Source: Sorlinia euscelidii (GTDB lineage: Bacteria; Pseudomonadota; Alphaproteobacteria; Acetobacterales; Acetobacteraceae). From it: a stretch of 64,000 bases of DNA. The notes beneath the pieces were generated by a model. That model was not told the origin of the DNA. It saw only the letters and a list, made by a program, of their open reading frames with translations, and did not search any database. Location: the NCBI RefSeq assembly GCF_036452155.1, contig NZ_JAWJZY010000001.1. One strand, 5' to 3'. This document shows positions 9,763 through 18,709 of this stretch, in pieces (position 1 is the stretch's first letter; every line of letters starts with the position of its first letter). The position numbers and the translations under genes are program-made.

Positions 9763-10509
9763 GTGAATAAAAAACTCCGCCCAGCGCGCCCGACTAATCG
9801 ACTTTATCTAACGTGCCTTTCCGCCTTATCGCTCCTGGCCGCAAATATTTTCGGTGCCGCTGACGCTTCCGCCCGCTCGAAGACATCTTCCCGCCATGGC
9901 AAGGCTTCAGCATCTCATCACGCGCGCAGCCATCACGTGACGCGCCTGGCGCATCACCGTATCCGTCACAGATACCGGGGGGGACGCGTTATTCAATGCG
10001 TCGCCTATGCGAAAACGGCCTCTAATGTTCACCTGCATGGCAATGCGCGGGATTGGTGGCGGAATGCAGCGGGGATTTACGCCCGTGGCGCAGCGCCTGA
10101 GGCGGGCGCCGTCCTCAATTTCCGCCCGATCCGCCGGATGCCCCTGGGCCATGTGGCGGTCGTGCGCCAGCTCGTCAATGACCGCACCATCATTATTGAC
10201 CAATCTCACTGGGGACAACGCGGCGTCGCGCGGAATACACGGGTGATCGACGTCTCGCCGAATAATGACTGGAGCGCGGTGCGCGTTGCCATTAATGGCC
10301 ACCCTGAAAGCTTCGGCAGTATTTACCCGACTTACGGATTTATCTATGAGCGCCCGGACCAAGGCATGATGCTCGCGCATGAAGACAGCTCCAGTGCGGC
10401 GCGCAAGTCGGCCGTCGCTCCCAGAATCTCTTCCTTGCGGAACACCGAGGTCGCACAAGTGCCTGAGACGGCGTTCAGCGTCGATGGACCGGAGCATCGC
10501 TTGCAATAA
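9763..10509 (+). CDS. Exported CHAP-domain protein
   Basis: 248 aa with GTG start. Residues 10-37 form a signal peptide (LTCLSALSLLAANIFGAADASA). A basic, His-rich stretch follows (SRHGKASASHHARSHH), then a CHAP amidase/peptidase domain at about residues 75-190. The candidate catalytic Cys is in VIQCVAYAK and the His in MPLGHVAVV, with IIDQSHW completing the fold. CHAP enzymes cut peptidoglycan or act as amidases in the periplasm. A strong hairpin terminator follows at 10538. Confidence 0.85.
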   Translation: MNKKLRPARPTNRLYLTCLSALSLLAANIFGAADASARSKTSSRHGKASASHHARSHHVTRLAHHRIRHRYRGGRVIQCVAYAKTASNVHLHGNARDWWRNAAGIYARGAAPEAGAVLNFRPIRRMPLGHVAVVRQLVNDRTIIIDQSHWGQRGVARNTRVIDVSPNNDWSAVRVAINGHPESFGSIYPTYGFIYERPDQGMMLAHEDSSSAARKSAVAPRISSLRNTEVAQVPETAFSVDGPEHRLQ

Positions 10510-10537
10510 GCTGCCCCGCACCCTTTTCCCAACGATG

Positions 10538-10574
10538 CAAAACGCCACGGTGTCCATCACGCCGTGGCGTTTTG
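10538..10574. terminator. Bidirectional rho-independent terminator
   Basis: A 13-base perfect inverted repeat (CAAAACGCCACGG and its complement) flanks an 11-base loop. The A-run on one side and T-run on the other allow it to work in both directions, between the convergent CHAP gene and rlmH. Confidence 0.85.
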
Positions 10575-10593
10575 CTTTAAACGGATGATAGTT

Positions 10594-11052
10594 TCAGGGA
10601 CGTGTGGCGCGATGGTAGGGATGCCCGCTTGAGATTGATCGCGCCCGGTAGAGCTGCTCAGCCAACATGCAACGCACCATCATGTGCGGCCATGTCATCC
10701 GACCGAACGAAATTTTAAGAGCGCATTCATCGAGAGCTGCTTGGTCCAGACCTTCCGCGCCGCCGATCAGAAAAGCGACACCCTTGCCATGAGACAATAT
10801 TTTATCAATGGCCGCGGCAAAGCCAATACTGTCGAAGACAGTGCCCCCTTCATCCAGAGCGACGCGTTGATAATTCCCGCGCGTCGCATGAAGCAGAGCT
10901 GAACCCTCCTGACGCCGTTTTTCCGTAAGTGCGCCCCGCGCTTCCGAAAGTTCCGTGATCTCAAGCCGGGGACGGATACGCGTCCGGTATCGCGTCACAA
11001 GCTCACGTTCCGGCCCCTGACGCATTTTACCAATAGCGGCGATCAGTAACAT
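10594..11052 (-). CDS. rlmH: 23S rRNA (pseudouridine1915-N3)-methyltransferase
   Basis: 152 aa SPOUT methyltransferase acting on helix 69 of 23S rRNA. The C-terminal SAM-binding knot is present: AFLIGGAEGLDQAAL, MTWPHMMVR and the terminal GHPYHRATRP. Starts at ATG 11052, five bases after the stop of the upstream rsfS part, so it belongs to the same transcript; rsfS-rlmH is a common bacterial pair. Confidence 0.94.
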   Translation of the reverse strand: MLLIAAIGKMRQGPERELVTRYRTRIRPRLEITELSEARGALTEKRRQEGSALLHATRGNYQRVALDEGGTVFDSIGFAAAIDKILSHGKGVAFLIGGAEGLDQAALDECALKISFGRMTWPHMMVRCMLAEQLYRARSISSGHPYHRATRP

Positions 11053-11057
11053 CGGAT

Positions 11058-12251
11058 TCAGTTTTCGGTATCGTCATCCAGCTCCGGCGCCCACATCTTC
11101 TCAAGAGCGTAATGCTGGCGCGCTTCGGTTTTGAAAAGATGGACAACGATATCCCCGGCATCAAGCAGGACCCAGTCCGAGCCCCCTTCCCCTTCAATCC
11201 AGACGCGCTTGACGCCGGCTTCTTTAAGTTTTTTCTCAATATGCTCCGCCATAGCGGCAATCTGACGATCCGCCAGGCCCGTTGCGATCACCATCTTGTC
11301 CGCGAAGCTGGCGCGCCCGATAAGATTAATGACGGTAATATCCTCCGCCTTGTCCGCCATGAGGCTTTCACGGATGACATCCATCAGAATATTGGTGTCG
11401 ACCTCCGGCACGGCGGAGCGGGATCTCGCTTTTTTTTCCGGTCCGGCTGAAACGCGCTTTTTCCGGCTTGTTTTGTCGGCGACCTGACGCGCATCCGTCG
11501 TCGCGATGTGAAGAGAAGCTTCGTCCTGAGGCTCATGAGAGGGAAGAGACGCGGCGTTCTTCAACCGCGGGGAAGGTTTGGTAGGGATGGGTTCATACTC
11601 CAGTCGGTAATAGGTCGATAATGTCCCATTGCGGGACGCTGACCGACGCAGATCGGTCGAAGATATACCGCTATGCGGCGTCATAAGGAAAGCCCACCCC
11701 GGCGCACCCAGCTGCGCCAGGATCGGCGCACAGCGCGCCTGCTTGCGTAAACGTCTTAACCTTTGCGCCGTTTTGCCAAAAAGGGCACCGCGCGTCTGTC
11801 CTGGTCGGGGCACGACAGCAACGGCCACCATCTGGATGATTTCCTGCCAGTGATTCCAACGTGTCAGGGAGGCGAAACTATCTGCACCCATGATCCAGAC
11901 AAAGGAGATATGCGGAAAACGCCGGCGCAACATGGTTAATGTCGCGGCGGTAAACTTCGTGCCCAGCCGCGCTTCAATATCCGTTGCTATGATGCGCCTT
12001 CCGTCAGAGATGCGCCGTGCGGAACGCAATCGAGCCTCAAATGCCGCCGAGCCCTGAAGTTTCTTGAAAGGGTTGCCCGGCGTAACCAGCAGCCACACCT
12101 GGTCAAGTTTCAGGTGCTTGAGAGCATAGGCGGCGAGGCGCTGATGGCCCTCATGAGCGGGGTCAAAACTGCCGCCCAACAGGCCGACCGTCATACGCCG
12201 TCCATCCCCGAAAACGGGGAAAGCGCCGACATCAGGGGCGCGTTTGGCCAT
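11058..12251 (-). CDS. nadD-rsfS: Apparent fusion: nicotinate-nucleotide adenylyltransferase (NadD) + ribosomal silencing factor (RsfS)
   Basis: One 397-codon frame carries two proteins usually encoded separately. Residues about 20-225 are NadD, which adenylates nicotinate mononucleotide in NAD synthesis: GLLGGSFDPAHEGH (nucleotidyl-transferase HxGH-type motif), WIMGADSF, and HSGISSTDLRRS near the end. Residues 284-397 are RsfS, which binds ribosomal protein L14 and blocks subunit joining: DKAEDITVINLIG, DRQIAAMAEHIE, VWIEGEGGSDWVLLDAGDIVVHLF. A basic, polar linker of about 55 residues joins them, and I see no ATG in frame at the usual RsfS start. The start at 12251 overlaps proA by 20 bases; ATG 12194 is the alternative. 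The fusion could be real or created by a base error in the linker (see findings). Confidence 0.82.
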   Translation of the reverse strand: MAKRAPDVGAFPVFGDGRRMTVGLLGGSFDPAHEGHQRLAAYALKHLKLDQVWLLVTPGNPFKKLQGSAAFEARLRSARRISDGRRIIATDIEARLGTKFTAATLTMLRRRFPHISFVWIMGADSFASLTRWNHWQEIIQMVAVAVVPRPGQTRGALFGKTAQRLRRLRKQARCAPILAQLGAPGWAFLMTPHSGISSTDLRRSASRNGTLSTYYRLEYEPIPTKPSPRLKNAASLPSHEPQDEASLHIATTDARQVADKTSRKKRVSAGPEKKARSRSAVPEVDTNILMDVIRESLMADKAEDITVINLIGRASFADKMVIATGLADRQIAAMAEHIEKKLKEAGVKRVWIEGEGGSDWVLLDAGDIVVHLFKTEARQHYALEKMWAPELDDDTEN

Positions 12252-13488
12252 CGCCCCGAACTTCGTAACGATAAGTGGTCAATTGCGCGACACCGACCGG
12301 GCCACGCGCATGGAGCCGCCCCGTGGAGATACCGATTTCGCCACCGAACCCGAACTCGCCACCATCACAGAATTGCGTCGAGGCATTCCACATCACGACG
12401 GCACTCGGCACACCGCGCATGAAGGATTCCGCCGCCGCCTCATTTTCCGTGATAATCGCCTCTGTATGTCCACTCCCGTAACGCCTGATGTGCGCGCATG
12501 CCCCTTCGACACCATCCACAATGGCGATGGAAAGTTCAGCATCGAGCCACTCCGTTGCGAAGTCGCTCTCCGAAGCAGGGTCAAGTGTCGGCAGGATGGC
12601 GCGGGCCGCCGCATCCCCTCGGCAGTGACAGCCCAAAGCGTGGAGATCCGTGACGAGAACGGGCAGAAACGTCGGCGCGATGGCGCGATCCAGCAGTAAG
12701 GTTTCCGTCGCCCCGCAAATGCCGGGCCGCCGCATTTTGGCATTGGCAGTGACAGCGCGCGCCATTTCAAGCCGGGCATCCTGATGCACGAAGCTATGAC
12801 ACAGCCCCTCCGCATGAGCCAGAACCGGCACACGGGATTCCTGCATGACGCGCGTCACCAGAGATTTACCTCCGCGCGGGATCAGCAAGTCAATCTGCCC
12901 CTGCGCGTGCAGCATCTCTGTCACGCGGGCACGATCCGTATCCGGCACGGATTGCACTGTGGCGCCCGGCAGGCCCGCATGGCGCAGGCCCTGTTGAACG
13001 GCGCGCATCAGGCTTTGCGTGGAATGAAAACTCTCCGAACCGCCACGCAATATGATCGCATTGCCCGATTTGATGCATAAAGCCGCCGCGTCCACCCCGA
13101 CATTCGGGCGGCTCTCAAAAATCATCCCGATCACACCGATCGGGGTGGAAACCTGCCGGATGACGAGCCCGTTGGGCCGCGTCCATTCCTGCATCACCTT
13201 GCCCACCGGGTCAGGAAGTGCGGCGATGCGTTCAACGGCTTCGGCCATGTCTTGCAGGCGCTGGGAAGTGAGGGTCAGGCGATCCAGAAAGGCGGCATTG
13301 CCCTCGGCGTGGGCAAGGTCAAGCTTATTGGCCTCGAGGATCTCCGCCTCATGCTTCCGCAACGCGGAAGCGATCTCCATCAATGCTTCATGACGTTGCG
13401 CGGCTGAACTGACGGAAATGACATCATATGCCGCGCGCGCCGCTGTCATAAGCGCGGTAAGATCCCGTATAGAAGCGTCTTCCAGCAT
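12232..13488 (-). CDS. proA: Gamma-glutamyl phosphate reductase
   Basis: 418 aa, standard length. Aldehyde-dehydrogenase-superfamily enzyme of proline synthesis reducing glutamyl-5-phosphate. Visible signatures are IGMIFESRPNVGVDAA (NADPH/substrate region), AIILRGGSES, IDLLIPRGG, the nucleophile region RRPGICGATETLL containing the catalytic Cys, and the C-terminal FGFGGEIGISTGRLHARGPVG. The usual partner proB is not adjacent; proC is 8 kb to the right. Confidence 0.95.
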   Translation of the reverse strand: MLEDASIRDLTALMTAARAAYDVISVSSAAQRHEALMEIASALRKHEAEILEANKLDLAHAEGNAAFLDRLTLTSQRLQDMAEAVERIAALPDPVGKVMQEWTRPNGLVIRQVSTPIGVIGMIFESRPNVGVDAAALCIKSGNAIILRGGSESFHSTQSLMRAVQQGLRHAGLPGATVQSVPDTDRARVTEMLHAQGQIDLLIPRGGKSLVTRVMQESRVPVLAHAEGLCHSFVHQDARLEMARAVTANAKMRRPGICGATETLLLDRAIAPTFLPVLVTDLHALGCHCRGDAAARAILPTLDPASESDFATEWLDAELSIAIVDGVEGACAHIRRYGSGHTEAIITENEAAAESFMRGVPSAVVMWNASTQFCDGGEFGFGGEIGISTGRLHARGPVGVAQLTTYRYEVRGDGQTRP

Positions 13489-13587
13489 CAGCCGAACCTT
13501 CTGAAATGCAACGTTCTCAGCATCCTCGAAACATGCGGAGTTTGCAATCCCGTTCCGGTCACCACGCTGATATTGGGGCGGTGCGCG

Positions 13588-14682
13588 TCATACATTGAAG
13601 CGAAAGAGAAGGACATCGCCGTCTTTAACGACATAATCCTTGCCTTCGATGCGTAATTTACCGGCTTCCTTGGCACCGGCCTCGCCTTTGAACGTCACAT
13701 AATCGTCGTAGCTGACGGTTTCACAGGCGATGAAACCACGCTCAAAATCATTATGAATGACGGCAGCCGCCTGCGGTGCTTTCGTGCCCGCGACGATGGT
13801 CCAGGCGCGTGTTTCCTTCGGGCCGACGGTGAAATAAGTTTGTAAGCCGAGGAGTTGATATCCCGCAGCAATGACCCGGTCCAGGCCCGAATTTTTCAGG
13901 CCGAGACCTTCAAGAAATTCGCCACGTTCCTCCGCCGCGAGCTGACTGACTTCGGCCTCAATGGCGGCAGAAACCATCACCATGGCCCCACCTTCCGCCG
14001 CCACACGAGCCGCAATTTTATCAGAGAAGGCATTGCCCGTTGCCGCATGGTCCTCATCGACATTGCAGACATACAGGACGGGTTTCGTCGTCATCAGCTG
14101 AAGGCGACGCGCCGTTTCCTCCTCCCCCTCCGGGATAGCGGTGCGCGCAGGGCGGCCTTCACGCAGTGCCGTCAGGATAGGCTGCATGACGGCGAGAAGC
14201 TGCTGGGCTTCACGATCATTGCCGCGCGCGCGCTTATGCAAAACGGGTTCCCGCTTCTCCAGCGATTCCATATCGGCGAGCATCAATTCAAGCTCGATAA
14301 TCTCCGCATCCCGCTCGGGATCGACGGAACCTTCCACATGGGTGATGTCGCCATCTTCAAAACAGCGCAGCACATGAATGATCGCATCGACTTCCCGAAT
14401 ATTGGCGAGAAACTGGTTGCCCAGCCCCTCCCCCTTCGAAGCGCCACGCACAAGCCCGGCAATATCGACAAATTCTAAACTTGTTGGCAGGGTGCGTTGA
14501 GAGTTGCCGATTCGCGCCAGAATTTCGAGCCGCGGGTCCGGCACAGCCACGCGCCCCACATTCGGCTCAATCGTGCAGAAAGGGTAATTGGCCGCCTGCG
14601 CCGCGACAGTTTCTGTCAACGCGTTGAACAATGTCGATTTACCAACATTTGGCAGGCCAACAATACCGCAATTAAAGCCCAT
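13588..14682 (-). CDS. ychF: Ribosome-associated ATPase/GTPase YchF (Obg family)
   Basis: 364 aa. P-loop GLPNVGKSTLFNAL at the N-terminus, switch II DIAGLVRGASKGEGLGNQFL, and a G4 motif replaced by CNVDE instead of NKxD, which is why YchF prefers ATP. The C-terminal TGS domain includes QTYFTVGPKETRAW and KDGDVLLFRFNV. GGGAGG lies eight bases before the ATG. It overlaps the 3' end of pth by eleven bases; the pth-ychF pair is widespread in bacteria. Confidence 0.95.
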   Translation of the reverse strand: MGFNCGIVGLPNVGKSTLFNALTETVAAQAANYPFCTIEPNVGRVAVPDPRLEILARIGNSQRTLPTSLEFVDIAGLVRGASKGEGLGNQFLANIREVDAIIHVLRCFEDGDITHVEGSVDPERDAEIIELELMLADMESLEKREPVLHKRARGNDREAQQLLAVMQPILTALREGRPARTAIPEGEEETARRLQLMTTKPVLYVCNVDEDHAATGNAFSDKIAARVAAEGGAMVMVSAAIEAEVSQLAAEERGEFLEGLGLKNSGLDRVIAAGYQLLGLQTYFTVGPKETRAWTIVAGTKAPQAAAVIHNDFERGFIACETVSYDDYVTFKGEAGAKEAGKLRIEGKDYVVKDGDVLLFRFNV

Positions 14683-15259
14683 GAGTGGCCTCCCTGACCA
14701 GAAGGGTCGTTTTTGTCATAAATTCTTCCGGCTGACTGTCCGCCAATAAGGGGCAGGCTGCGGCGATGGAATCGAGGTAAGCGGTCAGGAAGGGCGTTTC
14801 TGCCTTACTGAAATCACCCAGCACGTAACCATGCACCCGGTCCCGGTGGCCCGGATGCCCGATCCCGAGGCGCACACGCCAGTAGGATGCGGAATCCAGA
14901 TGCTGGTCGAGGGAGCGCAACCCGTTATGGCCCGCAGCGCCCCCGCCTTTTTTGACGCGTGTTTTACAGAATGCCAGATCCAGCTCGTCATGAAACACAG
15001 TGATGTGGTCGAGGGCGAGCTTGTAGAAATGAACGAGTTTCTGAACGCTCTCACCAGAGCGGTTCATATACGTCATCGGTTTGAGGAGGAGGATCTTATG
15101 CCCATCAATCACGCCTTCAGCGGTCAGCCCGCCGAGGCGGGCCCGCCAGGGCGAGAAGCCATAGCGACGGGCCACCTCATCGACCGCCATGAAACCGATA
15201 TTATGGCGCTGACGCTGCATTGAGGGCTCGGGATTTCCGAGCCCCACCCAGAGAAGCAT
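14672..15259 (-). CDS. pth: Peptidyl-tRNA hydrolase
   Basis: 195 aa cytosolic enzyme releasing tRNA from dropped peptidyl-tRNAs. Family catalytic positions are all visible: RHNIGFMAVD (His), MTYMNRSGE (Asn), FHDELDL (Asp), and GGGAAGHNGLRSL. GAGGGGG about eight bases before ATG 15259 supports the start. It lies 18 bases downstream of rplY and overlaps ychF, within one leftward transcript. Confidence 0.95.
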   Translation of the reverse strand: MLLWVGLGNPEPSMQRQRHNIGFMAVDEVARRYGFSPWRARLGGLTAEGVIDGHKILLLKPMTYMNRSGESVQKLVHFYKLALDHITVFHDELDLAFCKTRVKKGGGAAGHNGLRSLDQHLDSASYWRVRLGIGHPGHRDRVHGYVLGDFSKAETPFLTAYLDSIAAACPLLADSQPEEFMTKTTLLVREATHGL

Positions 15260-15277
15260 AAGCGCCCCCTCGTCAGT

Positions 15278-15913
15278 TTACTTCTTTTTATCGTCGGCGG
15301 CCTCGGCCTCAGCCTTCGCTGCGGCTTCTGCCTCCATTTCCGCATCCACAGTCGGTGGCGCGATGGTGACGATCACAACATGAGAAACCTGCCCGACAGG
15401 TGTCACGTTTTCCGTGCCTTTCAGGTCAGCCCAGCGAATCGTGTCATGAATATCGAGGCCGGACAGGTCAGCCGTGAAGCTGGACGGGATCTTATCCGCA
15501 TCGGCCAGGACTTCCACCGAGTGACGCACGATATTGAGCACACCGCCGCGCTTGATACCGGGGGCGGATTCCTCATTTTCAACATGGATCGCGATTGTGA
15601 CGTGGACTTTCTCACCCGCGGCGAGACGCTGGAAGTCGACATGAATCGGCACATCCGTCACCGGATGAAGCTGGACATCGCGCATAATGGCGCGCACCGG
15701 GCCGCCCTTCAGCTCAAGCGAGAACAAGCGTGAGCGCCAGCCATTACGGTGCATTTCACGCATGATGACGCGCGGATCAATCTCGATCAGCGTCGGCTCC
15801 TGCTTGCCACCGTAAACAACGCCGGGCACCATCCCGGACCGTCTCGTTGCGCGCGCTGCCCCCTTACCAGCCTTCGCACGCGTCGAGACCTCTAGTGACG
15901 TCATGTCAACCAC
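15278..15913 (-). CDS. rplY: 50S ribosomal protein L25/general stress protein Ctc
   Basis: About 211 aa, the long Ctc form with an N-terminal 5S-rRNA-binding domain (residues 1-95: TRAKAGKGAARATRRSGMVPGVVYGG) and a beta-rich C-terminal CTC domain, ending in an Ala/Glu/Lys-rich tail (EAEAAAKAEAEAADDKKK). The GTG at 15913 has AAGGAG seven bases upstream and is chosen over ATG 15904, which would leave the SD too far away. Followed by pth in the same transcript. Confidence 0.93.
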   Translation of the reverse strand: MVDMTSLEVSTRAKAGKGAARATRRSGMVPGVVYGGKQEPTLIEIDPRVIMREMHRNGWRSRLFSLELKGGPVRAIMRDVQLHPVTDVPIHVDFQRLAAGEKVHVTIAIHVENEESAPGIKRGGVLNIVRHSVEVLADADKIPSSFTADLSGLDIHDTIRWADLKGTENVTPVGQVSHVVIVTIAPPTVDAEMEAEAAAKAEAEAADDKKK

Positions 15914-16092
15914 GTTAAAACTCCTTGCAGATAGACGAAGATCAGGCCTCCAGGGGTGCCGGATCCGAACCGGCGACTTACCCGAAAACCCGCATCCTTG
16001 CAAGTTTTACCCGCCCGGCGATAATATGCTCATGCCCGCGCCCTGTCGCACACTCGTGGATAACGCGGCGCCTGGCTGGTTGCATCGTGACC

Positions 16093-16691
16093 TCAGCCCG
16101 TGATCTCATAAGGCGTCAGGGACCACGCACCCGCGTCAAAAGCGCAATAAATCGGGGTTGCGTTGGGCAGGCGCACATTGACAGGCAGGTTCATCGCCGC
16201 CCGTATCGCACGGAAAAGCGCGCCATGGGCGACGATGAGCGGTAAGCCTCCATGCGGCTGTTCCAGCGCGCGATTCACAGCGGAAATAGCGCGGCTTTTA
16301 AGATCGTCAAAAGGTTCACATCCTTTGGGCAGGTAAGTCCCGGCAATCCAGGGGTCATACCAGTCTCCCATGGGATGACCCTCTTTTTCCCCGAAGGAGA
16401 CTTCGAGCAGATCATCATCATCGGAGAGGGGCACGGCTTTACCTTGCACCGATTCCAGCGCGGTTTGCGCTGCGCGTGCCGTTTCCCTGGCGCGCCCTAA
16501 AGGGGACGTGACGATATGGGTGATGGGTTTCGCACCGCGATCCCAGCATTTTTTCAGCTCTTCTCCCGCCGCGACCGCCTGTTGACGCCCCACCGCATTG
16601 AGGGGGATGTCACTGCGCCCTGGGACAGGTTCCGGGCGTTCCAATCCGTCTGACCGTGGCGCAGATACCAGAAGGGCTGTGGGAGAATCAT
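16093..16691 (-). CDS. Histidine phosphatase (phosphoglycerate mutase) family protein (frameshifted at 16618-16620)
   Basis: 199 aa when corrected. Read without correction, the frame that continues downstream lacks the catalytic RHG motif. Starting at ATG 16691 the sequence reads FWYLRHGQTDWNARNLSQG, a perfect active-site block, then needs one extra G in CAGGGCGC to run on as GRSDIPLNAVGRQQA. The second catalytic His is in VAHGALFRA. Family members are mutases or broad phosphatases; the substrate is unknown. It starts ten bases after prs ends and was probably co-transcribed with it. Confidence 0.85.
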
Positions 16692-16701
16692 GCATCAATC
16701 C

Positions 16702-17634
16702 TCAATGAAACAGGGAGGAGACTGAACTCTCCTCAGATACGGCCTTCATCGCGTCAGCGAGAAGGTTCGCCGTGCTGATCTGCCGGATATTCGGTGCGGC
16801 GATCGTGGCTTCGGTGGCCGGTATTGTATCGGTGATCGTCAGCATTTTTAAGGGCGATTTTTCAATGCGGGCCACGGCGTCATTCGTCAGAACGCCGTGC
16901 GTGACATAAGCCTCGACACCGGCCGCGCCGCAGTTCATTAAAGCTTCCGCCGCGTTGCAGAGTGACCCGCCGCTATCGGCAATATCATCGACCAGAATAC
17001 AATAGCGCCCCGTCACTTTACCAATGACATTCATCACTTCAGAGACACCTGGCTGCTCACGCCTCTTATCGATGATCGCCAGATCCGTCGCGAGACGTTC
17101 CGCCAATTGCCGCGCGCGGACCACGCCACCCACATCGGGTGACACGACCATCAGTTTTTCATTGGCATGACGTGCCTGAATATCCCGCGTGAAAAGCGGC
17201 GCGGCATAAAGATTATCGACCGGGATGTCGAAGAAGCCCTGTATCTGCATGGCGTGAAGGTCAATCGTCAGAATACGGTGCGCCCCGGCTTCCACCAGAA
17301 GGTTCGCGACAAGCTTGGCGCTGATGGGCGTGCGGGGGCCGGACTTACGATCCTGCCGCGCATAGCCGAAATAAGGCATGACCGCCGTCACCCGCCGTGC
17401 AGAGCCGCGACGCAGCGCATCGAGCATAATCAGTAATTCCATCAGATTGTCATTTGTCGGCGCACATGTGCTTTGAATGACGAAAACATCTTCGCCGCGA
17501 ACATTTTCCCTGATTTCAACGAAAACTTCCGCGTCCGCGAATCTGCGGACGGAAACTTCGCAGAGTTTCATATTCAACTTCTGCGCGACGGCAGAAGCGA
17601 GCGGGAGGTTACTGTTACAGGCGACAATCTTCAT
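16702..17634 (-). CDS. prs: Ribose-phosphate pyrophosphokinase (PRPP synthase)
   Basis: 310 aa from ATG 17634 (MKIVACNSNLPLA). Makes PRPP from ribose-5-phosphate and ATP for nucleotide, His, Trp and NAD synthesis. Signatures: FADAEVFVEIRENVRGEDVFVIQST, the flexible-loop region PYFGYARQDRKSGPRTPISAKLVANLL, DLHAMQIQGFFDIPVDNL, and PRPP-loop VDDIADSGGSLCNAA. In-frame codons up to 17682 extend the frame but do not match the family. Confidence 0.95.
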   Translation of the reverse strand: MKIVACNSNLPLASAVAQKLNMKLCEVSVRRFADAEVFVEIRENVRGEDVFVIQSTCAPTNDNLMELLIMLDALRRGSARRVTAVMPYFGYARQDRKSGPRTPISAKLVANLLVEAGAHRILTIDLHAMQIQGFFDIPVDNLYAAPLFTRDIQARHANEKLMVVSPDVGGVVRARQLAERLATDLAIIDKRREQPGVSEVMNVIGKVTGRYCILVDDIADSGGSLCNAAEALMNCGAAGVEAYVTHGVLTNDAVARIEKSPLKMLTITDTIPATEATIAAPNIRQISTANLLADAMKAVSEESSVSSLFH

Positions 17635-17785
17635 CGAAAGACGACTCCGGTTGGAGAAGGCGGGAATGCGGGCTTCTAACAATGCTGGGCATTCATGTCA
17701 CCCGAATGACGTAAACCGAAGCAACTTCGATAAATTTCTCGCCTCATGCGTGTCCTGACTGCACCGATTTCGCGGGGGCGTCATG

Positions 17786-18709
17786 TCAATGCGCATCTTT
17801 CGGCAATGGTTGATTATTCCGCCCGGAATAGGCGGAAATGATCTGCCGCACGGCGCCAGCCGCCTCCTGCGCGGCCGCAAGGGCAACATCCCCCCAGGCA
17901 TGGTCAAGCGAGCCGGAAGGGACATCATGGAGTTGCGTCGCCGCCCCGGCTTCCTTCCCGGCTTTGTCACGCACATGCCATATGATTTCGATATGCTGGC
18001 TTGATTTGCCCGTGGTGCCTTTCGGGCCGTCCGTCATTTTAACGCGCCCGTCCACAATAAAGTCAGCGGTCTCCTTTTTATTCGTGATCTGATTAAATTG
18101 ATCGGGCAAGGATGTCATGAAAGCACGCGACAAGGAGATATCGCCGTCGCCCGGCGCGCCCTGCACACCGAGGAACTGGATTTTCGCAGCACGGCGCTTG
18201 AGGCTGTTCGGGTCCGCCATCATGGCTTCTGCCTTGATCCCGGTGAGGAGGCTGGCGATACGCGGGGCAGCCTCCATCGTGAATTGCCGGCGCGCGGCTT
18301 CCGACAGGCTCTTCCATTGCGACTCATTTATGGCGGGGCCATCAATATGCCCCCTTGCCTTCCCGTCCGGCGCAATGATGGTGAAACGCGACACTATCCC
18401 CGCCTGCGTCTTTTCAGGCACGACTTTCAGCCACCAATCACCCTGACTGGTCATTTTCGTCACGGCGGGCAGGGATTGTGAAACGAGGGCCTGCGTCATG
18501 ACACGCGCGAAATCGGTAGATGATTTCCGGTCGGCGAAGAGCTTATCCGGCGGCGGCACCGCCAGGCGCGGCGGCGGAAGGTTGGCGACCAGCCGCTTCC
18601 CTTCCCGGCCCGGGTCGAAAAAAGGTTTGGGCACGGTAACGCAGGCAGCAAGACCTGTCATCAACGCGATCCCGAAAAATGCGCGGAGAGCGCGTTTGCC
18701 TGGCATCAT
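17786..18709 (-). CDS. Conserved lipoprotein of unknown function
   Basis: 307 aa. Signal peptide with lipobox GLAACV near residue 22, so it should be a lipid-anchored envelope protein. The mature part is a mixed alpha/beta protein with no domain I recognise; the last third (QHIEIIWHVRDKAG through AVRQIISAYSG) looks like a globular domain. It overlaps the stop of pgeF (ATGATG) and follows lgt, the enzyme that would lipidate it. Confidence 0.8.
   Translation of the reverse strand: MMPGKRALRAFFGIALMTGLAACVTVPKPFFDPGREGKRLVANLPPPRLAVPPPDKLFADRKSSTDFARVMTQALVSQSLPAVTKMTSQGDWWLKVVPEKTQAGIVSRFTIIAPDGKARGHIDGPAINESQWKSLSEAARRQFTMEAAPRIASLLTGIKAEAMMADPNSLKRRAAKIQFLGVQGAPGDGDISLSRAFMTSLPDQFNQITNKKETADFIVDGRVKMTDGPKGTTGKSSQHIEIIWHVRDKAGKEAGAATQLHDVPSGSLDHAWGDVALAAAQEAAGAVRQIISAYSGRNNQPLPKDAH

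Noticed and set aside
15958..15985. tRNA remnant upstream of rplY
   Set aside because: On the minus strand GCCGG-TTCGGAT-CCGGC looks like a perfect T-arm, but no matching acceptor, anticodon arm or D-arm can be folded around it, and no CCA follows. A five-base stem can occur by chance.
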